64,000 bases of DNA from Symsagittifera roscoffensis (taxonomy: Eukaryota > Xenacoelomorpha > Acoela > Convolutidae). Under the pieces are notes generated by a model. It had not been told where the DNA came from. It did no database searches and saw only the letters and a list, made by a program, of their open reading frames with translations. The position numbers and the translations under genes are program-made. Location: positions 76,502,349 through 76,566,348 of the forward strand of contig NC_087062.1 of assembly GCF_963678635.1 (NCBI RefSeq), read 5' to 3'. Below are positions 48,401 through 63,400 of the stretch, piece after piece (the first letter of the stretch is position 1; the number at the start of each line of letters is the position of its first letter).

Positions 48401-51400
48401 CTGATTGGTTGAACTCAATTTTTTGAATTAATTCAAAAAAAGCAGAGTCAAGTCTGAAGAACGAAGTTTCTTATCTTTATGTTTGGGCCGTCTAATAATA
48501 GAAAAAGATAAAAGCGACTAATGTTTGACACCTGCACGAATAGAAGATCGGCGTCTACAAGAGAGTGGCTAAAATGCGGTTGCATGTAGGTGACACTCTG
48601 CTGCATCACCGAGTGTCCATTGCGCACCCACACATTGCACATGATCTCATTCACTCTACACAACAGGTGTAGGGGAGCAAACATCACCTGCTTCACTGTC
48701 TCTTTACTAAGTCCTGCAAAATTAAGATAAAGCCCTTCATCGGTTTCAAGCAAGAAAAAATACACAATTTACAGTTTGTTTGTGCGTTTGCCTTTCACGT
48801 TTTTTCGTTCCATTTTGGACTTTGTTATTAAATCACCATCCATTTAGCAAATGAATTTGAACTGAGATTAAAAAGAAATTATGAAAAGTAACGCCCCGCA
48901 GACCTTTTGAAATAAATAAATTCGTTCATTGACAGCAAATACCGCTCTTTAATAAAGTGTAAAGTGGTTATAGTTAGATCATGCTGGTCAATTAAGCCTT
49001 AATTATGCACTATGATTTGTGAATTTGGTTGAAAAAAGTTGTCTGACCTCATAACTCGCTTTGCAATAAAAAGCTAGAATGGCGAGGAACTTAGATGAGT
49101 AAAAGCGTGCCTATTTGGTCCTTGAGCTGTCTCCCTTCCTCTGGGGAGTCGAGTTTGTTTAGCACGCGAGTGAGGAGGATGATGAAGGATCTGTGTAATG
49201 GCCAGTGGAAACAGACGTCGTCCGGGTAGAGCTAAAACATATTCAAGAGCTTGTAATAGAAGGTATTAATGTTCCCCTTCAAATTAGATGTTCCGAAGCA
49301 TACTGAAAAAATTTCCAAACTCGAATTCCAAAACTTAGCCCGAGATTGGATTTATCTTTCATGCAAGTTTTCATTCCCAAAAAGAGTCGAATACTCAACT
49401 CTGATTCACTGAAATAACTTTCTGCTATTCGTTCTCAATACAAATTTTCCGAAATTGGCTAAATCAAACAGAATTCACTTTCTCACGAGCCTCATCCGAC
49501 AGCATCAGACTCAAAACAATAAGTGAGGTCTCCATGTCAAGTAAGGGTTAATTTCCATTTTGATATGGATTGCGCCTAATTTTGCTACTATATTCGTGAT
49601 ATTACGATGTAATGTGTGCAAAACAAATGTGCTCAAAATGGTGAGTATACTATGGGGGTAGGGGTACTGAAATGCACACATCTGCTGTTCCCAGGCCTCC
49701 ATCATGTTACGCAAAAAGGGCTAATGCCTTATGACAACGTGAAAGGATTTAAAATTAATATCTGCGTGTTAGGAGAGTGTGTAAAAGCCCAACCTGCTTT
49801 GAGTCGATGTTGATACCGAGGGCTGTGATGGTATCGAGCAGATCCGTGTGCAGAATCCGCAGCAATTCCAGGCTATTCTTTTTATTCTGAAAAGGGTCAA
49901 AATACACAAAAAATGTTGATTCTGACGACCAAAAGATTAAATCGTTAGGGAAGGGAAGGTGCAATGATATACGTATCCGTATCTTAATTGTATATTCGGA
50001 GTTTCGAGGCTCTGTATATGCTTCACGATCCGTGCTTGTTGTTTTAGGGTGAGTTTACATTTCAGAATCTAAAATATGCAGGCAGGCAAAGCTATACCAT
50101 AGATGGCAAGCCGGTTTTATTAGCAATTCCCAAACAGCCGATCTTCCTAAGCAGCTAGAACATAGCCAACTGACAGTTCGAAAAGATTAATGATCGCAAG
50201 GAAACTGAAAAAAAAAATCGACGTTTTTTCAAAAATCTTAATTTTTGAATTTCGATGAAAAAATTAGATGGCCTTAAAGCTCTTTGAGTTTGCAGAACAA
50301 TTTATGACGGACACTTTTTTCTTAAACAACCCTTTTTGCGAAAACTGGATCAATAGGTAAAACTTTTATTTCGCTGGGAAATCTGACAATTAATTTCCAT
50401 TTTCGAAATTACAAGCCGGTCACGCTTTTATTGACCTTAAAAATTTTGCTGTTCGATAGTGGTGTTTGCCTTCCTTTTAACAAAAGAAATGTACTGAAAA
50501 TAAAAAGAAATCACAGGTCAAACCGCGAAAAATCAAAATTATGCGTGAACAAAGACTTTTTCCTGAAAAAATTAGCAAGACTCACTACGTTCATCACTCT
50601 TAATTATGGAATGACCTTTTAAAAGTTAAAAAAAGTCAAAAGATAGTCCAGCTATAAACAAAGATCGGCTCCTTTAACTTCTAATTGCTAAATCCCACAC
50701 AGATTGATCTTCATGTATAACCCTGCAATATCGATGGCTCACATGGATTTTTTTTGTCGTTGGTGGGTGGGAGAGGAGAGGCGAACGACAAAGGAGTACA
50801 AAGACAAAAGACTAAATAAGGTGTAAGCATCAATTACTATTGGATCAAGTGGTAGATTTAGTCCAGTTAATACAAGTTTTGGTTTAACGTACGATGAGAG
50901 AGTGGTGATAAACAAGAGACCAAATGGGGGAAGCACAGGCTTCAATTTCCACACTGAATGCAGTCAAGTAATTGCCACTCTCGTACTCAATGTGTTCGAA
51001 CAGAGCCCTCTTCTGCACATCCATACCTGTCAAGTGGCAATTAGCAGAATTAACATTACTTCAAATTTTACAGCCGAGTGACAGATATCAGTTTCGATTT
51101 GAATTCATTACCTGTGAAGCTCTCCAAGATCTGGGAATATTTGCGCATGAGGGGAGTGCAACGGAGGAACACCGCCACGACAGACGAGTGGGCGAGGAGG
51201 TTGAGGAAGTCAGAGAATATTGACCAGTAGCAGTGCCTGGACACCACTTCCATGGAAACGTCCACGGTCGAGTGGTACTCTAAGATCGATTACGAATTAC
51301 TTTAAACAAGCAATTTTAAGTTCTAATTAAATACAAAACATTTTATGGTGCCAAACAGTTTTTTGCTCACTTACTTTTTTTCATATTGGAATTGATTTGA

Positions 51401-54400
51401 AGCCGTTGGATCCCCCTAATACTTTTGATCCCCTCGCAATAAAAAACGTCCAAATAAAGTTTGCTTTCTTCAAAGTGATTTTCGAGCCCAAAAACTGACA
51501 GTTCAGTATATAAGAGTTAAATTTGGAGTGCCGTCTGTATTTAGACAACCGCGTATGCAGACACTGTATTAACCAATCAGAATAAAGACAAGGAAGAAAT
51601 GAATTTCATTTCCTCCTTGTCTCGATTCTGATTGGTAAATACAGTGTCTGAATACGCGGTTGTCTAAATACTGATACGTAACCGTTAAATATATACAAAA
51701 AAAACGAGAACAAATTACATATAAACTAAGCCATGATAATAATTTAGTGGTAATTACATTGATCTTTGTTTCGGCCATTTTCAAACTGAACAATGTCACT
51801 GACCTCCTTCGAAAAGGGAAGACTGGACACTGAGCTGTTGTACCATGTACGTTAGACAAGTAAGGAGCACATGCAGCAGGTCTTCGTCGGATAGCACCAT
51901 CTCGAGGGCTAGAGACTCGTTGGAGAACAGCTGCACACTGATATGGACGATGTTGTTTCCGATGGCGTCAATGCGGGAGGGACTGCTGAGGAGAGTGTGG
52001 GTAAGGGAGGGGTAGTGGCGCAGAAACACCCGCGCAAATTCATTCTGCAAACGGATAAATGCAATTTACATGCATAAGGGAATGTACATTTATAAACGTT
52101 TACATACACAGACTACACGTTATTGGGAAAATGCTGCAAGCTTTAATCAAGAAAAATTGCAAAAAAGCTAAACTTAGCTATAAACATGAGTATACCGTCG
52201 AAAGTCTACCAGTCCAACTCTAACGTTCAGCAGAAGCAAAATAACAAGCAATGAATGCTACGCATATCATACTTCGCCTAATTAGTAAAGGAGTCAATCT
52301 TACATCTTAAGTCTATTATTGCGAGCATTGCAAATGACTTCACTCATTCACAAAAATATAGCCAGTGAAAGAAGTGTCCATGAACTCAAGGTCTATGTAT
52401 TGTTGATTTATTTTGTAGACAAATAGGCGCAGCTGCGCTTCGCAAACACCAGCAACAGAAGAAAAAAGCAGCTCTATAAAGTGTACTAAGAAAAGGTAAA
52501 AATAAGAACTGACAATTAAAAAGTTGGCTGTGGCGTATTCGATCAAACGACTAGAAGATTTAGAGTCCCCTGTACTCGCATCTTCACCACGGATCCATGA
52601 CAATTTACTAGCACTAGCCACAAATATAGCAAATACATATGCTAAAAAATTGCAAATTCTATTCAGCAAAAGTGGCACAAAAAACAAACCAAACAGACAG
52701 TTTTGGATGTATGAATTTCGAATATAAAAAACTGAAGGCATCCACACCAACGTTGCGTGTAATGAAATTGAAAACTTGAAATCAAATTATGCATAAATTA
52801 AGCAATTCAAAAAATTTGACGGAAAAAATTTTTGAAATCTAGTTTTTATCATTCTAATGTTGTTTGAAACAAATAGATTTTCTCCGGTTCATTTGATGAA
52901 TTGAAAAAGCAGTAATTGTGTTATTTTACAACTAACCGAATAGCAAAGTAAAAGCTATCAAAAAGTCGTTGAGTGCCACCAAAATTGGCTCTAATATTTT
53001 CGGCTTAGCTAGCGAAAATATGAAAAGATTTAAAACACTCGGCTAGCAAGCCTGCCAAATTGGGAAAAATCAATAAAGCCGACGAAAGATCAATTCATTT
53101 TTACAAATTGTTTGAACTGTAAACTCAGTATCGCTTCAGAAGCTCTAGACCAATTAATGAAAATGCAAGTGCTGACACGCAATTTGGCGAGATTGGAAGT
53201 TGAGATCTAAAAATTGGAGATCTTGTGAAGAAAGTTTATTTACTAGAAAAAATTCTAGCACCGGATTGCAATGCCCTTGCTTATAGCAGGGGACAAAAAA
53301 TAACGAAATTAAATGCAAACGTAAGAACAGCCACCAACGCTTTCCATTCAAAAATTAATGATTAAAAAAAATCACATTCAAAGTTCTTTTCTCACTAAAA
53401 CGGCCAAATCTCCAAAATACTGGGATTCAGATGTTTGTACTTTCAAACCAAAAAAAAAAACCTTACAGTGGCCGACCGTACACAACATAACTTTTCACGT
53501 CCTAAAAACTTCTGAAAAGCTTTCATTTGCAAAATCAATAATTTCAGAAAAAGAGGTTATTGTTCAATTTAGTTAATTATTTTCCTTAGCCTGTACGTAA
53601 ATCAATTGCTACTATCAATCGTTTGATCCAGCGTAATTACTTAAAAACATCATGAAAAGTGAAAACAAAATTTAGAAAAAAAATTAACTAAGGTTTAAGC
53701 ACAACAGAGGGTTAAGCCACAACAAAACTAATGTCAAACTTTTTCGAAAACATTTAAAAAACACCATATTCAAGGACTGAAAGAAACTGAGCAATCAAAG
53801 TTTTAGACCAAATCTGCGAACAATTTGACAGCAAAACGCCACAAGGTCGAGATTTTCAAATTTTTAAAGTCTTTGGTAGGTTAAAGTATATAAAATTTGT
53901 GAAAACTTTTGAAATATCATAAGAAATGTCGTATATGAGAAACTAAACGGATATGAGCAATCACATTAGAAAGTAAGACTTCCAACCACTGAGAAAACCC
54001 TGACACCACCCAACTAAAGGGTTGGGGATTTCATATTTATACCATAAAAACCATAAAAAACGTTATATCTCGGAAACTAAAAGGGTTTCATCTGTCACAT
54101 TTCGAAGCAAGATTTGCAACCCGTGTGAAAACCCTGGCATCAACCCACCATTAGATTCAACATAGAGCTAAATTCAACATAGAGACCTTTTAAACTTATG
54201 TCAAGTGAAAAGCCCGTTAAATATTTCTCAAGCATTGCACGAAATAGCTTAAACTTGCTAAAACTCGTTCTTTGAGCATGCAAAAACAAACGTTGAAAAA
54301 AATTAATCATGGAGAGATAGTGAAGCCGGCATTTAAACATAAAATTGATTTTTTCTGCTTACTAAGCTCAAACAGTCGCACCTAATATGTCTCGTAAAGT

Positions 54401-57400
54401 TTAGCCAATTCGACCTACCTTGTACTGTTGATCTGGTAGCAGATTGAGGAAGAAAGTGGTTAGTGGCTCTGGTAGTCCATACACCACACCCCAGAAGAAG
54501 ATCTCCTCGATGAAATTTTTGTTCGGAAACACCCTCAGAGGGGGGCCCGACTTCATCACCACATCATCTGCACAATTTATACCAACTTGCCAGTTTTAAA
54601 CTCTTTTACATATGTTTAGAAAAGTTGACACATTCAAAAAGAAATTTTACAATATAGAAAAGCAATGATGTTTATTTAAGATGTTTTCACCAAAAAATGA
54701 TTTGTGAACACCTGATGTACTAAGAAGGATTGCCAAGTATATCCAATAAAACTAACATCCTCTGCTTTTCTGGTAGTTCAGTAACTCTTCTTGTGCGAAC
54801 AGCTGATCTGACAGCCTCTCCGGGTTAGCCACAGTCTCTAGATCTGAAATAAATTATTGGGTTGCTTGCATGGATGATCATTTTCAACTGCCAAGTATGT
54901 CTGAAATATGTCGCAGCATATTGCAACTTTGAATAAAACAGAATATCGGCCAATTAAAACTAGATTAACCAAGTTTGAATGGTCGGGATTAAGTGGTCAA
55001 AAACAATTACAAGCCAATTGAAAATCTCATAATTATTCTTCTTGCTTAGAAAAATAATGCTCGATAAAACTCGAACCTAATAAAGATATATAGACCAGAA
55101 AGAGACGCTGCAAAGAAAAAACAAATGATTTTGAAGAAAACAAACGCTGATATTAATTCCTAAAAAAATTATCGGTCACACAACAACAAGTTTATAGAAA
55201 TAGAGTTGATTACCATAACCGAAAAAACGCAATTAAACAAAATTGCTAAAAAAAGACAAAAACGACGTATCATTGAGCAATTTTAATATCCGGAAACGTA
55301 TCACTGTTATCTGGAAATGAAATAACGTATGAACAAAAACTTCTTTCGTTACAATTTTACATTGAGAGCGAGCACTTCCAACTAAAGGAAGACAAAAAAT
55401 TGATCAGGAAAAGTAGCAGAGAGTAACTCAAGTCGAGTGAGTACAACAATAAACGCGTCTAGCAATTTGGAAAAAAAATAACCGAAAATTTTGAGCTTAT
55501 TTATTTCGGATTTGATAGGACTTCTGGCTTGCTTGGCCTTCATTTTTCAAATGAAATAGCAGCCTTGAAAGATAGGGATAGAATCGAATGAGTGAAAAAA
55601 TTTGAAACTCAAATGTCAAAAACTGAAAAAAACTTAACACACAGGCGAAGCGGAGCTTCGCACCACTTGCGATTAAACGTAAACGAAAAAAAAAGGTAAA
55701 TGTTGAAAAAAACTAGTTCTACCAAAAACTAAAGTTTCGTATATCTCGATAGAAGTTCATTCTAGGCTAACACGGCATAGGCTTGAAAATTAAATTAGCA
55801 ATGGAACAAAATTTACGAAGAGGAAATAAGGCCGGCACTCTCTGAGCAGACACACGTTAAAGAGAAAACAATTTCATAAAAAATCTTGAGATAAGAAATC
55901 ACCTGAGACTAGAATGAACAACAATTGCACTTTCAACCACAAAAATTGCTTAGTGCATAAGAAAAGAAAAAAATCAGTGGTGGCAACTCAGCCGACAACC
56001 TTTGAGCAGAAACCTGTGGAGCCGAAAAACAAAACAAAGTGACATAGAAAAAAATTTAGAAGTTTCAAGTCCACCTCCTTTAACTTGCAAAGTACAATAC
56101 TTGCACTTGAATTGAAAGCTGCTTACAGGACAAACAAAATTTGCGATGTGACAACTAAGGCAAAAAAAAGTTTAACAGAATAACGGAAGTCCAACAATTC
56201 AGTTTTAACCGAAAAAAAATTTACAATACTATATATACTGAAAAAAAAGGTCCGGCCGAGACTCGAACTTCAGACCTTAGGGTAAAAAAGCGACGGCTTT
56301 AACTCTAGGCCAAGTGAGAAGAAAACTAGATTTGTGAAGGTTCAATAAAAAAGCAAGTTAACGAGAAGTTAAAACGTGCCAGAAAAGTTGTTTACTGGAA
56401 AAAGTCGTGTTCCGGATTTCAAAACACTTGCTCTCGCAAGTGTAATAATACCTGATTTTGCCGAACAGGAATTTTTGCCCTCGAAACAACGCAATTTAAG
56501 TTCATTATGAGTTCATTATGCCATAAAGTATAATGAACGCAATATAAGTTATGAAACTTAGCAACCAAACGGTTTGGCCTCGAGATCCTTGTAAAACTAC
56601 TGGTTACACAATTAGTTAGCCAAAAAACAGTTACAGAAGTCGCAATAAACTCTAGGATACAGAAGAAAAAATGCACTAAAACCGTGAATGAGCTCAATCG
56701 AGTCCCAATACATACACTTTGTCATCTCCAAATAGGTCTCTTGGCACAGCATCAACTGGGTGATCGTTTTTCTCATGGCCTGTCCCAGAAGAGTTAGCTC
56801 TTCAAGCCATGCCACAATACTGTTGAAATCCAGAGACTTGTCGTCCACCGAATTCCTCGGCGAAACTGTAACTAACACGAAAAAACGTTATCTGGTTGCG
56901 CTACAAATAGGACCAAATGATGAATTTTACAAAAATAAACTAGATGCCAGCCAATTTTTTGCTGTTTACATTATTTAAAACATAGCCAACTGACAGTCGG
57001 AAAATAGCCATGAACGCAAGGAAACTTAAAAAAATTAGATGGCCTTAAAGCTCTTTCAATTTGTAGAAAAACTTATGATGGAGAATTTTCGGTTGGGTAA
57101 GACAGTGCCGAAGTAAGAGTGCCGAAAACAAAAATTTGTTAAAGAGTGCCGAAAATGAAAGAAACTGACTTATTTGTCGTGAACTAATTGAGAAAAGAAA
57201 AGAAAGTTTTGTTTGCTCATCGATTTTGGCGCCAAAATTGAGTCTGAACAAGTTTCAAGTGTCATTATTAATTTTCCCGCCAAAAGCTAGCCTCTTAAAT
57301 TGCGTTCCAATATTTCCCGCCTTTTTCGGCACTCTCTAACTTCGGCACTGTCTAACGCCCCCGAATTTTCAGAACAATTTATGATTTGAGAAAACTGGAT

Positions 57401-60400
57401 CAATAGGTAAAACTTTTATTTCGCTGGGAAATCTGATAATTAATTTTCATATTCGAAATTAGAAATCGATCACGTTTTTCGTGACATATACGATTTTCGA
57501 TAATGGAGTTTGCCTTCCTTTTAACAATAGAAATGCACTGAACTTAGCAAGAAATCACAAGTCAAACCGCAAAAAAAATTCAAAATTGAGCGTGAACAAA
57601 TTTTAAGACTTTTTCCTAAAAAAACTTTAAAAATCAGCAAGACCTATATAAGAGTACTCACTTCGTCCATTACTCTTAATTAATCGGTCGCGCTTTGTCA
57701 AAATATAAAATATGAACATCGATGTCGAGCTGAAGAGTAACAAAATTTTCGCTTCCTATGTGAAATGACATCTTTCAACCCTTAAACACAATCTGAAGCA
57801 AAGTGTCAAGTGTTCAGCTTCTGATTTTATATAAAAAAACGGATTAAAACACAATTTTAGAGTTCACAAACTGTTTTTGGAGTTCATTTAAAACAAACTG
57901 TTTTTGGAGTTCGTTTAAAATTCATCAAATTCTGGCCGCAATATTCTGAGCAACTGTTTGCTTTCAACTGTGGTCCAGCCTCCTGCACTCACTTTCGTAT
58001 TGGCGGAGAGAGCTGACCAGTCTGAGCAGCAAGTGGGGAATGATGACTTTGGCCGTCGACAACAGTCTGTCCGGCGCTCCCTTCTCTGGCTTCTGGTGAC
58101 CATGGTTCACACAAAAACTGAAACAAACCTACTCATCTCGAACACACGCAAATTATGGACTGGTCTTATAACTTTTTTTGCGAGCTGTGGCTGGTGTTAT
58201 AATTTAAACGAGCCTCAACAACTCTGCTCAATATCTTCGAGGATGGTTAGATAAAAAAGAAGACCAAACACAGAGGCGAAGCCACGCTTCGGATCACTTG
58301 CGATACAAACGGGAAAATTGAAAAAAAAACAAGTCGAAAAAACTAGCTGTATCAAAATGAACAGAGTAGAAGCTGCGCTTCGCACCACTTGCGATACAGC
58401 ACAAAAAGCCGCTAAATTGGGAAAAAATCAAAAATGTTGAAAAAACAATATCTTTAACAACGAATTAAGCTAATAAATAAAAAATATACCATGACAACAG
58501 AATGTGAAACTAACATCAGAAGAAGATTTACCAAGCGGTTACAAAGCTGAAAATACGGTAGCACAAAGCCTTTAAAAATTAACCTGACTTATAAAAAATT
58601 AGGAAGTATCCTTCACCCTCAAAGCACACAAGCACCAAACTTCATTTGCTGGTCGCTTAGCCGATATAAAATAAGCCGAAATCGTGGTGACAATCTTAAG
58701 TATGAAAAACAAATGTGTTCACAATTGTTAAATTGTTCGACATGCTAAATTGCATTATATTATGACAACCTTAAAAAAATTTGCAAATTTGAAATTGAAA
58801 TGCGGGGAGGGGAAGAACACCGAAATCTATTCACCTGAAAAAAGGAAAACAAGAAAATCAAACAGCCGAAACAAAATATCAAAAAAATTAAGACTATTAA
58901 ATACTTTGACTTCCCTCGCCCTTAAAACATACACACACATACACAAAATTTGAGACGCAATATGGGGCCATTCAGGCGATAAAATATTAGCCGAAACCTA
59001 TCCAGCCGGAAAAAAATGTTGACATGAAAACAAACTATAATTGCTATTAAAATTTTAGCAAATTATTCAATGTAGAAAAGAGCAAAAATGTTTCGATTAA
59101 AACTTCTCAAAATTAGGTCAATTAGCCAAAAAAATATCAAATCAATTGGGCAGAAAAAAGTGTTAAGCGAAAAAAAAAACAATAAATTTACTGACAAGGT
59201 TAGTAAAACTACAAACAACAGAAATAAACGAAAACACCAAAAGCAACGACTATGTAAACTGAGCAAAAAAAAACAATCCTACGATGTGGCAACTAGTCCG
59301 TCAAATCATATGCAGACAAACAATGAGCTGACAATTTTCTTTAAAACGGAATAATTTCCGTAAAAAAAAAACAGTTCCTGTCAGAGTTTAACCCAGGACC
59401 TTCACCGTCCCAGTCGTATTCGTTGACTCCAAACCAAGTGCGCTGCAGACGCATAAAAATGAATTTGCTGTGAACTGCACCTAAAATTACCATTTCTAAT
59501 TTTGAACATTCTGTAAGAGTTAAATACGGTAAAAGAATTCTAGTACCCGATTGCAATATCCTTCCGTGTCACAACGGTCATCCAAGGTGAAAGGGGATCC
59601 ATAGTGAAATGGGAATAGTACTTCTCGATTCGATACGAGACTTTTTATGTAACTAGATCCAAAATATAGGCTAAGCTTGTCAACTTTTGCGATTGTTTCC
59701 GAACCATCTGTGGTGCGATCACATACTTTATGATTTTCCTCGACTATTTCATCGTACGAAATTCTTATTTCTTCTTTTCTTTCGAAAGCCAGTGAGGGTA
59801 ACAACTTGAATGCTAATGCAAATTAGTGGTTTGTTTCGTACCCACACTTTAATCCGAGTTAAGCAATTTTTGACAGATAATTTTGAGGGAAGTTTTTCTG
59901 AAGAGCTTGAATAGCGGCTTGCTCGAAATCTAACAATTCTCTCAGGTTTTTTTTAAGGATTTAATTTTTTTAGGCGGTTAGAAACGGTGGTATGTTTTTT
60001 CCGTTTCATTCGGAAAGAAGGCATATATGCAAGCCGGGGCTATTCCTGAAAGAACAAGATGTATAGAGTAAAGGCGACTTTGAAAGTTCCGTCAGCCAAC
60101 AAAAAATTTGATTATTCGAGCACACATAGCACTTCAGGTTTGCCGATCAAAATAATTATTTCTTGATCAATTTGTCCAGTCAAAATCTTACTAAGTTTTT
60201 GAAAACCTAGGGTATTGTGAAATTTCTGGTTGCTGGGGAGACTGGTAAAACCTTTTCTCGTTGCTTGCGCATGTGTTGTGCAGTTCGAAGAAAAATTTCT
60301 TCAGTTAATGGGGCTAAGTGAGAGGCAATATCGTATATTATAAGCTTGAATTGCTCTGGCGACAGCGACGGTTGGGGTTTTAATCTCGCTCAGTTCCTTG

Positions 60401-63400
60401 ATATTTTTCAAACTAGTCGAGCATCATGTTTTCCCGTAGATATGTCATGATTATGCTCACCCCTCGTTTCAAAAAAAATTTTTCGCCATCCGTAATTGGC
60501 GCAGCTCGGCATTTACGAGCTTTGTATTTTGAGGAGTTCCAGTTTTTAGTGGTTTTGTTCTTAAGTTTAAGATGATACTCGCGGCCTGATACCACTATTT
60601 GTTTTTCTTTGGAAGATACAATAACGTGGAAGGACGCTTCAAGCATTATAGCTCATTGAATGGTAAAACAATCGCTCAAGTGTAAGGCAGTATCATTTTA
60701 AGTAAAAATTTTCAAATTCTTGTCGCCTTCAATTAGAACCATGTAGGTTATGTGTTTTAAAACGCGTGAATGAGGGATTATTTCTTTAGCTTATCGAAAT
60801 GCAATTATTTTTGAGATGCTAGAGGCATCAAGTGAACTAAGAATGGCTTCTCGGGCTTCAATTAGTACACTTAATTGGAATAATACTGTAGTTTTTAAAG
60901 AACTTAATAAACTATCGGTATTAAAAGGGGGTTAAATTGTTGTGGGGTTATCTTGTTTCGGGGTAATAAATTAGGGGTGTATAACGTGGGGTAAAAGAGT
61001 GGGACACCGACATACAGATCTGCGCTGTTCAATTAGGCGCAAACTCTGCTTTTATGTTTGACAGGTTTCTCATTTAGTGAACCAGCGAAAAAATAATTAG
61101 TTAAGAAGCTATCTTCATGGAAACTTCTAAAAAAAAAACGTTCATAACGACAGTTTGGGCTCGTTATCTCGCTAAATTGCCTGAGGCGCAGAAACCTACT
61201 ATATGCGCTGCTGTAGCTAACTAACCCAGACGGTAGCAGCACATTCTCGTCTCCACAGTCGCAGGCACCACCCGCCTGACTGCGGAACATGTTGTAGTCA
61301 TGACCTTTGTGGTCTCCCTGATGGAAGCACTCATTACATAGGGACATACAAGGCGACAGGGCACACGTCTTGCATCTGTAGGCCAAGAAGTTGTGCTTCC
61401 ACACTCGACCACACACTTTCGAGTCATCGAACACTTGCAACTCCTACGCACGTCAACCAACGCGACGATAAAAACATGAGTAGTAGTGGTGAAACTTCAA
61501 AAAGATTCAAAAATTATTTGATAGAATTGTCATTTCCCTATAACCCTATTGAAAACAGTATTTTTATCGATTAGATAGGAAAACCACAGAGACACTTTGA
61601 TTGAATGCCAATTTATTGGAAATATAGATTAAGCCTACAGCACAGCGTTCAGCAATATGAACCGAATTTCCATTAAACGTCTACACAGGTCCTCCTCTAT
61701 GATATTTACTAATAGCACACTAACTTGTTTGAATGTTTGCATGGTGTCTCCATGGCAGATGATGTAGTTGATGCATTGGGTGTTGAGGAATCTGGCCTCG
61801 TCTGTTGCGAAGGAGTAGATAGAGGGACAGGGGTACATCTCATTCATCTTACTCACACTCAATTCGAAGCTGCAACACATACTCAATGTACGCATATGAT
61901 ATACGATACTGACCGCAAATTTTTCAACAGCTGCAAGAAGCATCTCAGGATCAAATTAACATACCCCCGCAGTAAGAGACCACATTAATATCTTGCTTGC
62001 ACCGCACTATTTAACTAGAGGCCAGCTAAAGCTGGAAATACCTGTTTATAATTTTTTTGTACTGATGCGGAAGGACAAGGGTAACTTGACTTTTCAGAGG
62101 GACATAACTTCTTGTGTAAAAAAGTTTAGGCGTAATCATTTATGCAGCGTAACTTCCCACAACCCCTTCTACTCATTGAAACCAAAACCTTAGATTGGGA
62201 GCAGGGGCGGATCTAGGATTTACTCGAGGGGGGGGATTGGCGGATTTTCAAAAAAAAAATTCGAAAATTTTGTCGACCTTTTTTTAGGTCGACCAAATTG
62301 ATTTTTCGAGCTCTCTCAAAGCACTGCTTTGCCCCTATTTTGGCCAAATTTTCTGCGCGCCAAGCAAAATTTTGAAAAAACGAGTTTTTAGGCACTTTTT
62401 GGAAAATGTTGACCAAAAAATCGCGTTTTTTCGGCGCGCGCTCCCCCTTCAAAACTAGTATATATTGGCGCCTTTAAAAAAATTTTAGGGTCCATCGCCA
62501 AAAATGGATATCACAAAATTGTGCAAAGGGGGGACTGATTGGGAGGGTATTTTTCGAGAAGAGTCGAAAAGTTTCAAAAAACGGCAAAAAATCGTAAGTT
62601 AGACTTTTCTGAGGTTCTTAACTTTTTGTGTGAAAAAATTTTGATATAACTGCTACTACAGGGGAGCTCCTCACAAGCCGCCCTTTATTTTGAAACTGAA
62701 ATCTCAGATTTGGGAGGGTAGTTTTCGAAAAAAAGTCTTTTCTAAGGGCCATAACTTGTGTTTAAAAAAAGGCGTAGCCGCTAATGCAGGGGTGTTTCCC
62801 ACAACCTGTTTTATCCATTGAAGCCAAACTATCCGATAAATAATCCAAAAATATGGGTAAGATGATAATATGCGTTTAAATAATCCAAAAATATGGGTCA
62901 AAAATTCCCCCCACGCTCTTTTTCGGAGGCTGTAGAAAGTGGGGTTATGTAAAAATAGATAAGGCGAGTATGCAGATACACAGGGAAGTGGGCAGACTTA
63001 CCATTGGTACCCCTTTTTTTAAAATTCGGTAGAGTAGTTTGAGAAAAACTAAATTTTTGAATGGAAATTTTTCCAAAGCGGCGTCTCAAAAAAATAAAAT
63101 AAAAAACCCGTTCTCATACATTTTCATAATACCTGTTTTTATCAAACAGGAATTTATATTTGAAAAAAAGCTTAGATCTGCGGGTAAAAAGCTGATTAAA
63201 ATTGACTGACAATTCTAACTCAGGCCCAAGTTAAGATCACCCAAAACGACTTCGGTAAGAAAATTTCAAGTTTGTCCACGTCTCAGTCTGATTTTATTCA
63301 TCCAGGAGGCCATATGATGATCATTCTTCACATTCTGATAATAATTATGACGTACTTTAGGGACCCCTCTTCCTGTCTACTTTTACCTGAATGGCCAGTG

